Source of the DNA: Clarireedia homoeocarpa
Lineage: Eukaryota > Ascomycota > Leotiomycetes > Helotiales > Rutstroemiaceae
DNA length: 64,000 nucleotides
Direction: 5' to 3'
Assembly: GCA_001465935.1 (NCBI GenBank)
Contig: LNKV01000003.1
Coordinates: 68,363-132,362 of the forward strand
In this document: positions 24,498 through 34,303 of the stretch, piece after piece
How the letters are laid out: every line of letters starts with the position of its first letter
Numbering within the stretch: position 1 is the first letter of the stretch
Made by a program: the position numbers and the translations under genes
The notes under the pieces: generated by a model
The model's input: the letters and a program-made list of their open reading frames with translations, nothing else
Databases searched by the model: none
Told to the model about the DNA's origin: nothing

Positions 24498-25983
24498 ATG
24501 GCAACAGCAGAAGATCCACCTATCACTATGCGAGCTCTTGCGCTCGCGAAATTTGGAAAGCCGGAATCCTATGATGTAGCTACGGTGCCGACACCAAAGA
24601 TCACAAGGGAAGGCGAGGTGTTGATCAAAGTTGAGGCAGCGAGTATCAATCCGGTTGATGTTAAGATGGCTAGTGGGTATGTTCTCCGATATTCAAGGAG
24701 AGGAAAAGGTGGTGGATGTGAGGTTGAGTTGCATAAAGGATAACGTGGATTCTTATATAGGTTAGCAAAGATATTGCTTAATGTAAAGTATGCTATACAC
24801 TCGTTTCGATATTTGAATTTCGACCATCTGTGGAGAGGAAAGACAACATGCCATCATGTATCAAGTGTCCAATGTCTGATCGAGTGATCATGGCAATAAT
24901 TCAACTCAATCTTCAGTTGGCTGAGAAGTGGTATACCGGTTCCTGAATATCTTTTCAGATCAATGGTCTGGCGGAGACCACTTGAGAAGATAGTTCAAAT
25001 ACATAGTACACCTCTCAAGCTCACCAACCCACCACAGAGCACAACTCAACCTTTCAGTACGTTCCTATCTAACCCTCCACAGACTCCCCTACCTAATGGG
25101 CTACGACGTCTGCGGCACAATTCACTCGGTTCACCCCACCGTCCGCGCTTTCAAACCCGGCGACAAAGTATACTCCCGAGTACCCGAGCCCTACCGCGGC
25201 ACAATCGCCGAATACTGCCTCTCCCTCTCCCACACCACCTCCCTCAAACCGCCATCTCTAACCGCATCCGAAGCCGCCTCCATACCTCTCGTCGCCCTAA
25301 CAGCCTACCAATCGCTCCTGCGCGCTTCTGCCCAACTCCCCGGCGGTCTGCAAGGCAAAACCGTTTTCGTCCCTGCAGGCATGAGCGGCACCGGCAGCAT
25401 GGCTGTGCAGTTGGCGAAGAATGTATTTGCTGCTGAACGCGTAATTACGACTGTGAGTACAGGGAAGATGTCACGTGTTGAGGAAGTACTTGGAGAGGAG
25501 ATCGAAGCGGTGGATTATACGAAGGAGAATGTGGTGGAGAAGATAGGGAAAGGAACGGTGGATTTCATGTTTGATACTGTGGGGGCTAGTATATCATATG
25601 GAGGTTTGTTGAAAAGGGATGGGGTTATTGTTAGTGTGTCTATGCTTCCGGGAGGAACAGCAACGCGTGAGAAGATGGAGAGGTCGATGGGGGATAGGAG
25701 GGGTGAGGTTATTATTAATGGGTTGGTGGTTAGGTTGTTGGATTTTGGGGATTGGGTGCTGAGGAAATGGGCGCAGTGGAATGGGAGGAGGTATAGTTAT
25801 TTGATGATGGAGCCGAGTGGGGAGGGGTTGGAGAAATTGGCGGGATGGATTGAGGAGGGGAAGGTGAGGCCGGTTGTAGGGAGTGAGGTGAAGTTGGAGG
25901 ATGTAGAGGGGGTGAGGAGGGGTTGTAGACAGGTGTATGATGCAAAGGGAGGGGTAGGGAAGTTTATTATTGTGGTTGGTTGA
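24498..25983 (+). CDS. Zinc-independent MDR-superfamily NAD(P)H oxidoreductase (quinone-reductase-like)
   Basis: Predicted 368-aa medium-chain dehydrogenase/reductase. The N-terminal GroES-like domain has EVLIKVEAASINPVDVK and, across the splice sites, LPYLMGYDVCGTI. The Rossmann domain has VFVPAGMSGTGSMAVQLAK. Zinc-ligand cysteines and histidines are absent, so a quinone-reductase-like enzyme is likely. Three exons: 24498-24676, 24761-24787 and 25083-25983. The middle exon is only 27 nt, encodes the segment around LAKILLNV, and is followed by a 295-nt intron. Without it the conserved GroES loop is broken. Codon use shifts from C-rich to G/T-rich inside the last exon. The substrate is unknown. 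Confidence 0.82.
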
Positions 25984-26143
25984 GAAGTGATGCTGTGTAT
26001 GTTTGTTCTACAGTAAACTCTTCATATGTCATCCTATTACATGTCAATGATACCTAGAGACTATTCCCACTATTGGAACTTAGTACACACCCGCTCCAAT
26101 ACATTCCACGGCTTGCATAGATAATATAGGGCACAGCCTCTTT

Positions 26144-26146
<3 letters not shown>

Positions 26147-26174
<28 letters not shown>
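26147..26174 (+). repeat. Poly-A tract of 28 A
   Basis: An uninterrupted run of 28 A residues about 160 bp after the oxidoreductase stop codon. Confidence 0.85.
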
Positions 26175-26177
<3 letters not shown>

Positions 26178-26634
26178 GATGACGTTTCCGAGCGCGTGTC
26201 TATTTATCTCTCTGCTATCGATACAAGATCCGTGATATCATACCGTAATGGAGATCGGAATGCAACCGATATTGATATTGAACCCCGCCTGACCATGCCA
26301 TGATACTGGGAATGGAGGGGCACTGGACCCAGTTGACGTACCAGGTCCAGTGTGGCGTTGTTGAGTGAGCTCTTCTCTTGGGAAAATCTTCAAATCGCTG
26401 CATGATTGTTCCTAGGATGTGAACTCTTGCTTCGTAGTCAGCTAGCTCACTGGCATATCCTATCGTCTAACAAGATATATATACCTTCCCTGTCTACATT
26501 CGCAATGCACCGCCACCACTCCGCAGCTATCTATCTGACACCAAGAAAGAAAAAATGACTGAGAGCACCGCTTTTCATATTATATACATCAAACAGCTTC
26601 GGCATAACAGCAAACGCACAAGAACTCATTCTAA

Positions 26635-26638
<4 letters not shown>

Positions 26639-26667
<29 letters not shown>
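26639..26667 (+). repeat. (GA)n microsatellite
   Basis: Uninterrupted GA dinucleotides over 29 bp. Confidence 0.9.
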
Positions 26668-26668
<1 letters not shown>

Positions 26669-26897
26669 ATAGTTATAGATATTAAATCACTTGCTAGATA
26701 AGATATCCACTATTTCCTTTCCTTTCTCGACACGAGGCAGGAATAAAAAGTAAGGAGCTATTCTCTCATTCCATTCTATCTATCTACACCACCACCAGGA
26801 TGACACATGGCACACCGCCGTCGTGGATAAGATGTAGTAGGACTTCCAAACCCTTCCCCAAATTCCAATTGAAAACGTTGAATGCACCTAGCAAACA

Positions 26898-26930
<33 letters not shown>
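26898..26930 (+). repeat. (CAT)11 microsatellite
   Basis: Eleven perfect CAT units. On the minus strand they give an Asp run in a 117-codon open frame that has no other protein-like feature. Confidence 0.9.
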
Positions 26931-26931
<1 letters not shown>

Positions 26932-27950
26932 GACCGTGAACCAAACACGTATTATTGATTCCGATGATATGATATCGCCGTCCCACAGCCCCCTCCTCAT
27001 GAGTACTCGTAGCTTGAAATCGCTTCTCCTCCAAAGATAATAAATAAGTCCCCCCTCCCCTGCCGAAAGGTCTATATCTCTCCATCTATTTATTTCGTCA
27101 CAATACACATTTAAAGTGCACTCACTCATTTACTTACTCATCACTTCCTGTAACTTACTTACTCCTAGATAGTAAACAAACAAAGAAACAAAGAAACAAA
27201 CAAATAATAAACACGATGACTTCATCGCAAACTCATATATATATACTGTAGATCATCTATCTCAGCACTAGGGTAAAGCAAAGTAAAGCAAAGCAAAGCA
27301 AAGTGAAGTGAACGGCAACCGTTAAATATGACATGCATTAAATCAAGTCAGCATAAAACCTATCCATCCTCCCCCTCCTATCCTCCCCTCCCTGTAAGTC
27401 TAACTTACCAATTAATTAACCCGAACTAAGTTAAGTTATTATTTTATGCGTGTGCACGAGAACTTTATGCAACTAACTACCTACCAATACCGTAACCTCT
27501 CTCTCTCTCTCTCTCTCCCTCTCTCCCTCTCTTCTTCTAGCGAATCAAATCTCTGTTCCTGATTCACACATACATATACATACATACATATACAGATTTG
27601 GGTCAAGTCAGGGGTAAACGATCAGACCAGATCCGATCCGATCAGATTCCAACATTACTTACTACACGTACCTACCTACCCTACCTACCACTCACTCACC
27701 CACTCCAGATATCCAACAGTTCAGAAGGGGAAAAAAAAAATGAGATGAGATGAGATGAGATGAACGGGCTGGCTGGCTTTAGGAACGGCGGGCGAATCGC
27801 TGGTGCCTGGCTGTCTGTCTGCGGATTACTTACTGTATCGTGTGTGTTTTCATCCATGGCTGGCTGGCTGGATGCTAGTACATCTATCTATCTGATGGGT
27901 TCAGTAGTGTAGTGTAGTATTGTGTTTTGTGTGGTGGGAAGATGATAATA

Positions 27951-28010
27951 TATAAATATATATAAATATATATAAATATATATAAATATATATAAATATA
28001 TATAAATATA
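27951..28010 (+). repeat. Six perfect copies of TATAAATATA
   Basis: A 10-bp A/T-only unit is repeated six times without change. Each unit carries a TATAAATA-like box, so the array presents a TATA-like element every helical turn. It lies about 3.7 kb upstream of the SUN gene. Confidence 0.92.
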
Positions 28011-28091
28011 GGACTGTATTAAGTAAACAAGCACCCCCGTAGCTAAAAGGAGAGGGAAGGGAAGGGGGTGGGGTGAGGAAGAAGAGGGAGA

Positions 28092-28095
<4 letters not shown>

Positions 28096-28129
<34 letters not shown>
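28096..28129 (+). repeat. (AG)n microsatellite
   Basis: A purine dinucleotide run of about 34 bp, preceded by interrupted AGAGGG repeats from 28080. Confidence 0.9.
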
Positions 28130-28134
<5 letters not shown>

Positions 28135-28204
28135 GATTTTATTGGTGATATCGCACGAGAAGGACTATTACAAAGTACAGCTAGGAGTCTAGGGCGCAGG
28201 AAAT

Positions 28205-28228
28205 GGTTGGTTGGTTGGTTGGTTGGTT
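28205..28228 (+). repeat. (GGTT)6 microsatellite
   Basis: Six perfect GGTT units. Confidence 0.9.
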
Positions 28229-29955
28229 GACGTTGACCTAGAGGAAGGTTACAGACGCAGGATGAATGTCCCGTCACTCAGTGATAGTTACACATAACCA
28301 GCCAGTCACCAATCAAAGATATCGTGGTTGTCATCCCGTCCGTCACATTCCCTCCCTCCCTCCCTCACTCACTCACTCACATCACACACACCTCAAGAGA
28401 GAGAAAAAAACGTGGAAATTTTATAATACGAGAGGCAGCTGGGTATTGTAGCATAAGGATTCGCGCGGTCGATCCAGCTTCAAGTGAAATGTATAGGACA
28501 GGACAGGATAGGATAGGATAAAGAGAGAGTCGTTCGTTGCCATTCACTTACAGTTCTGACCACGCGATCCCTCATTGGCGCCTACGTTGACGACTCAGAC
28601 GGGAGGATTCAGAATTCACACGTCTCGTTTTTTCGGACCTCACAGTCAATCCTTCCCGCTGTATGGGGGATTTGATTACGGTATTAAGATCATCAGTATT
28701 ATCATCCTTTCTTTCGTGCGACAACCCCACCTTTGAGGACACCATGAATAGTCTGATAGATCTCCTATTTTCGCGGAGATGGGATGCTTGATGTGATTGA
28801 TGTGCTGTAAGTTAAAATCTGGGATTCGTCATGAATCACGACGTCTTTTTTTTCAATAGATCGGAAAATCAATCGCGACATTATCGGACGGCCATCACAT
28901 CGCGGGCGCACATCCCCAGATCACGACATGTGCAAATTATCGTGCTTGTGCTCTCCTGTCCTGTCCTGTCATGTTTCTGTCTGTCGCTCCTTATCAAATC
29001 TTGCCCCTCGAGTTCGATTTTCGACCTTCTTGTAAACCGCAAAGGTAAGTATAATTGCAATCAATCATAAGGCCCATAGAACTTTAGATACGTGCCGTGG
29101 ATGCTTTTTTTTATTATTCACATGATCCCCTGAGTGAGCGAAAGTTTGCAAGGAGATGGAATTCCATGACCCTCTTCTTCTTCTTCTTCTCTTCTTCTCT
29201 TCTTCCCTTCTTCTCTATGTACCGGTCCAGACTTCTCGGCCAGTTTCAGAACAGAATCGAGCAGCCACTGGTCGGCAGCAATGGTTCGGCAGCATTTCGC
29301 AAGGCCAAGTAATACAACAGCAGTTAATGCCTCTTCCTGGTTCTTCTACCAAGTATTGTACGGTTATACCATGCCTGGGTTTATCCAAGAAGTCTGCCCA
29401 GAAACCTCCCCCCCCGTGCGATCCATACCCATGAGCGCCCCGTACAGTAAACAAGAGGTTTCAGAAAACCTACCACTGATCTCCCCGAGACCGAATATTG
29501 AAAGATCTCCGCGAACTAATCGATTCTTCTTCTCCAAAGCCTTCGAATTCCAAGGCTCTCCAACTCCAGAAGGGGCCAAACCCGGCAACGATGGGGGGAG
29601 ATTTAATTCGTCGTTCCGGGTAGTCGTTACGTGCACCCTTTCCACTCAAGATTGGACAACCGAAATTGGAATTACGGTAAAAGAGAGGAGACGCGAGATG
29701 GTCGTACGGTAGTTCTCCGCTCTGCTTGTCAATTGCCCACTCTGTTTTGATTTAAGTGGAGAGATGTACTTTGTATGGGGCTTGGGCTCGTACTCCGTAT
29801 GTCTTTGTGTGTACTTGTTGTACTGTGTAGAATTTCGTTTCTGCGGTGATACTGTAGTTGACGATGGATGACATTACAAAGTATTTGGGACACATAACCT
29901 TCTCCAGTGCGTGTCGGATGACGGACCAGTGCAATTGATCATTATGAGTGGATAT

Positions 29956-30040
29956 GGATTGGATTGGATTGGGTTGGATTGGGTTGGATTGGGTTGAATT
30001 GGGTTGAATTGGGTTGAATTGAATTGAATTGAATTGAATT
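29956..30040 (+). repeat. Graded pentanucleotide array GGATT / GGGTT / GAATT
   Basis: Seventeen pentamers in strict 5-bp register. The array begins with GGATT units, alternates GGATT with GGGTT, then GGGTT with GAATT, and ends with five GAATT units. The composition changes in one direction along the array. Confidence 0.9.
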
Positions 30041-30744
30041 GTGCTTGGATATATGTAAATCAATGAGCGCAGTACTTGTCGGCAATCTGATTGCGTCTCG
30101 CATGATAGAAGCGATGAAGAGTGAGGTCGACATTCATCATCCCATAGAAGTACGGCATTGCGCCCAGGAAGGACTCATCTTATTCTGGCCAAGTTTTTCA
30201 AGCAAATAAGCATATCATTTCGCTGGTACGATTGCACGTTTTGTTTCCGCATTTAGCAAATATAGGGCGATGGACGAGGAAGATATCTGGGCTGCGGTTG
30301 ATCTCATCAAACATTGGGATTGCTCTTCCTCCGCAGCGACCTCCAGACTGTCGTTGTTATGAGTATACCAAGTGTGGTACTTGGGTACGGAGGTACTTGG
30401 GTACTGTCTGCGAAAAGCGAATTCCCGGTGCATCTAGTATATTACTAGACAGGGCTAAGCGCAAGACTAGATGATGCCAGAAGATGTTTGATTGGAAGAC
30501 GCCACATTATATAATTAAAGGCCGTCGATTGATTGGCTGCCAATGATCCGGACGAGGCGTGGATGCCGTCTGGTACCTGAGCTAAAGGTAAAATCTACCC
30601 ACGCAATCTCGTTAAGATGGCTGTCAGTCCCTCGTGCATCGGTCGCCCCTTCTTGGCCCGTCGCTCTGCTGTTCTCCCTGTCGCCCTGGCAAAATCCCCA
30701 TGCAATGCCATGCGCCCCTGGCTGAATGAATGTCTTGCGCTCTC

Positions 30745-30798
30745 CTCTCTGCTGTCGGCTCTCTGCTCTCCTCTCTCTGCTGTCGGCTCTCTGCTCTC
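30745..30798 (+). repeat. Two 26-bp direct repeats, 28-bp period
   Basis: Copies at 30745-30770 and 30773-30798 are identical and share the core GCTGTCGGCTCTCTGCTCTC. They lie in pyrimidine-rich sequence about 0.9 kb upstream of the SUN gene. Confidence 0.75.
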
Positions 30799-31682
30799 TC
30801 CCTCGCCCGCCCAGAGTGACCCAGCCAATTTCACCTTGCAAGCAATCCCGCTTAATTAGGAAAGAGACAGGACCACACCAAAGGGATTCCATTTCCGGGT
30901 GGTCCTCGCTCCTCTCCTACTCCCCCTGCTCCCCTACCCGGCTTGGTATTCGCTCCCTTTACTTACTACTTACCCACCCTCTTACCCACCGTTTTTCTAC
31001 AACACCTCAAAAACTTCAACACACTCTACCACTCTCCTCCCTCTTTTCCTCCCCAAGCATTCCCTCCCAACTAGAGAGTTGTTTCTTTTAAACAGAAAAA
31101 GGAACAGCACGCAAGAAGACAGCTCTCTACCACATTCATTTGGAACAGCGACTTTACTACCTCACTCTCTACACCCCCGAACTTAACAATAATATCTACT
31201 GCCGAATTACCTCATTTTCTCTCTTCAATCAAAACCCCCCCAAACGCCTTACACAAGTATCTTCTCTATCCTAGCAACAGATTTTCATTAGAGTGAATTC
31301 TAGAGATCAATTCGAACGTCGAACTAAAAAGCCAAGGTAAGTCATCGTATTCCGTCGCTCCACCGCCTCCCCCCCCCCAGACACTATCCTACCGCATACT
31401 GCGTCGTCTTGTTTAAATAACTGAGACCTTTCCCATCGTGCGGTTATTGTGCCTACGTGTTCATCAGTCGCGTCCAGATCGGAATGCTAATTTATCCTCG
31501 ACTCTCAAGCCACTTTCTAGATCGACCCCGTCCCTAACTCTCACTCTCCAAAAAGATAACGATCGTTCGCGTTGGTCTAATTGCGCCGAGAATACGTTGA
31601 TTGCATAGAGAGATCGAAAAAGTCCAGGCCAAGAAACACATCCTTATAGTATATTCCTACTGCAAGAATTCACTTCTTCACA

Positions 31683-33095
31683 ATGAAGTTCACTGCCGTC
31701 GCACTCTTGGGTGCCGCAGGTCTTTCGATCGCCCAACCTCACAATCACAATCACCAGCACCGACACCCTGCAAGAGCCCACAAAGTTCAACGCGATATAG
31801 TGTCTGTCACCGAAGTCGTTCCTGGTCCAGTCGAAACGATTTACATCCTTAATGGCAAAGGTATCTCATACGAGGATGTTCAGGCCGGAATCGCATCTGG
31901 AAAATACATTCTCGTAGGAGGTGACCAACTCGCAGAGGCTCAACCGACCAGCGTCGCCGCTGCTGCAGTCGCTCCTGCCCAGTCTTCCATCTCCTCGAAG
32001 CTTGCTGGGGCCGGATTCATCGAGATTGCCAGCTCATCTTCCTCGAGTTCCGTAGCAGCAGTCACGACTTCCAGCAGCGTCGCCTCTTCTGCGGCAGCCT
32101 CTTCTGCGGCAGCTTCTTCTGCGGCGACTTCTTCTACGGCCGCCTCATCAAGTGCTAAAGCATCCTCAACAAGTGCAACCACACCTGTAAGCTCCTCAAG
32201 TGGTGACTGGCCGGATTTCCCAAGTAACACCATTCCGTGCTCCTCTTTCCCATCCGCGTACGGTCCCGTTGCCGTCGATTACCTTGGATTGAATGGATGG
32301 ATTGGTATCCAAAGTGTCCCTGGATACACCACTTCGGCCTCCAGCATTGCCCACATTGATACTGTCATCACTGGTGGATGCGTTAAGAACTCTTTCTGTT
32401 CGTATGCTTGTCCTGCCGGATATCAAAAATCGCAGTGGCCTACCGCACAAGGAAGCACTGGACAATCCATTGGTGGTCTTTACTGTAACGCCAACGGAAA
32501 GCTTGAGCTGTCCCAATCATCCCAACCTCAACTCTGTATTAAGGGAGTTGGAGGAGTCTATGTTGAAAACCAGCTTGACGAGACCGTTTCCGTTTGCCGT
32601 ACCGATTATCCTGGTCTTGAATCCGAGACTGTTCCACTTGCTGCTACCAAGGGTGGTAAATTCGAGTTGACCTGCCCAGATGGTGCATCTTACTACTCTT
32701 GGGAGGGACTCCCAACATCCGCTCAATACTACATCAACCCACTGGGATACTCCACTGCTGACGCCTGTATCTGGGGAACAGCTGGTGGAAACCTTGGTAA
32801 CTGGGCTCCAGTCAATGCAGGTGTTGGAAAAGGAGTTGACGGCACTATTTGGCTTTCCCTCATTCCTAACAAACCAACCAACACCTACGGCAAATTGGAC
32901 TTCACCATCACCATCAAGGGCGATGTTACTGGCAAATGCTCGTACTCTTCTGGAACATATTACAACAATGGTGTTGAATCTCCCACGGGTTGCACTGTAA
33001 GTACCTCACCGTATCTTGCTTTGACATCCATCAGCTAACATGAATTTTAGGTTGCTGTGAAAGCAGGCGGAACTGCCACCTACGTCTTCTCATAG
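31683..33095 (+). CDS. sun1: SUN-family cell-wall protein (GH132 beta-glucosidase-like)
   Basis: Predicted 452-aa secreted wall protein of the SUN family (Sim1/Uth1/Nca3/Sun4; Aspergillus Sun1), whose members act on beta-1,3-glucan and in septation and wall remodelling. A signal peptide (1 to about 17) is followed by a His-rich stretch (HNHNHQHRHP), a Ser/Ala/Thr-rich linker at about 100-178, and a C-terminal Cys-rich SUN domain with YLGLNGWIGIQ and GGCVKNSFCSYACPAGYQKS. Two exons: 31683-32996 and 33051-33095, with a 54-nt intron. Splicing gives the ending TVAVKAGGTATYVFS. The linker DNA contains repeated TCTTCTGCGGCAGC-like units. The very long upstream region suggests a long leader or extended control region. 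Confidence 0.92.
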
Positions 33096-34303
33096 GGCAT
33101 GTAAAGAGTTCGGTTTCCTTTGGATTTTTCTGGTGCACATACTGTTTTACAGCCCGCAAATTTCCACGATTGCGACTTATGATCGTTGTCATTTTTCTTT
33201 TTAGCGCCCTTGAAAAATATTCTAGCCCTCGACGTTCGGATTTACGCTCGACTTGCAAAAACTTCGAACAATTGTCAATAAGATACCCCTCTTGGTCTCT
33301 GAATACCCTTCTTGTGGTCTAATTTCCTTTGTATTAAATGTCGCTAATGTTTTTACATTATTGAAGTTGAGGCCACTTGGGCGTTGGAACACGACGTTCG
33401 TGGTGATGGGGGGATCGTGGTGGGAATGGGATTTCTTGGTGGGCCTTGTAGAGGTGGATGGGAGGGTTAGTGTTCTCAGCAGATGAATGTTCATATGACG
33501 CAAAAAGCCTAGATTCCTTTGAGCGATTACCTTGGTTACCTCTTCTTACGTATCTGTTTACGCATTTTGAAGGAGACTGTTGCGCCAGCCTCTGGTACAG
33601 AGTGCCCACCATTCCTACGGCCAACTTCATATTGCCGCAGGCACTCTTGCATATGGTCTCACAATTCGATTTTCATACTGGCTAACAAAAATGTTTGGGC
33701 GAAAAAAAGCATATTCATATTCGATATTCGAATTTCAAATTACGACGAGAGAAGCAGCCGGTAGAGACTCTGGGCTGGACGTAACTGGGTAGTCTAGTCG
33801 GACAGGAAAGAGGAACCATTTTGATCTGTTACACAATTCTCTTGAAACCTTTACTTTGTTCCTTTTTATCGAAATGTTGAGCTACAAAAAACGAAGAGGA
33901 AAAGCTCATCAAGAATGTCCATTAAAACTTTTCGTGTACAAATACCAATCCTATAATATAAAATCTTTATGTATTGCACATGTGATGATGATTGTCCCTT
34001 CAAGACCTTGATTTAGGTCGTTGCTGCTTGTTATCCACATGACCTATAACAATGTCCTCAGTGTCTATTTAGAGAATGCTGTAAACGTTTTGGATGTTTT
34101 GTTTCTACAGTATAACACTGCAAAGGCAAAGCCGTCGACAACCTTAGCCTTTGCGCTCACCATACAAACGGCTATGGCCGCCGAAGCTACACCAAACCCC
34201 CCCCTAACAGCCTAATCACCCCCATATTTCCAACCCCAGTCCAATTCCTTCCGCCTTTTCGGCAGAATTGCAGCAAATATAATCATTAACTTAACTAACG
34301 TAA
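33096..34303. other. Intergenic region between SUN gene and DUF202 gene
   Basis: 1.2 kb with the SUN 3' UTR and the DUF202 promoter. Open frames at 33222-33792 occur on both strands without family features. I see no gene. Confidence 0.6.

Larger units (their letters stand above)
25984..31682. other. 5.7-kb gene-free, microsatellite-dense region upstream of the SUN gene
   Basis: No credible protein gene is seen. Open frames (28831-29070, 29281-29712, 30515-30892 and others) are composition artefacts or lack any family feature. The region holds at least eight simple arrays, listed separately where clear. From about 30900 to 31680 the sequence is pyrimidine-rich with many short C/T runs, typical of a fungal promoter and leader. 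GTAAGT at 31337 could open a 5'-UTR intron, but several acceptors are possible, so its end is not assigned. Confidence 0.6.

Noticed and set aside
26147..26174. Poly-A tract as a retroposon tail
   Set aside because: No flanking duplication or element body is seen; it is treated as a microsatellite.
29281..29712. 143-codon frame in the gene-free region
   Set aside because: Composition is mixed and not repetitive, but there is no recognisable domain, and competing frames exist on the other strand; evidence is insufficient.
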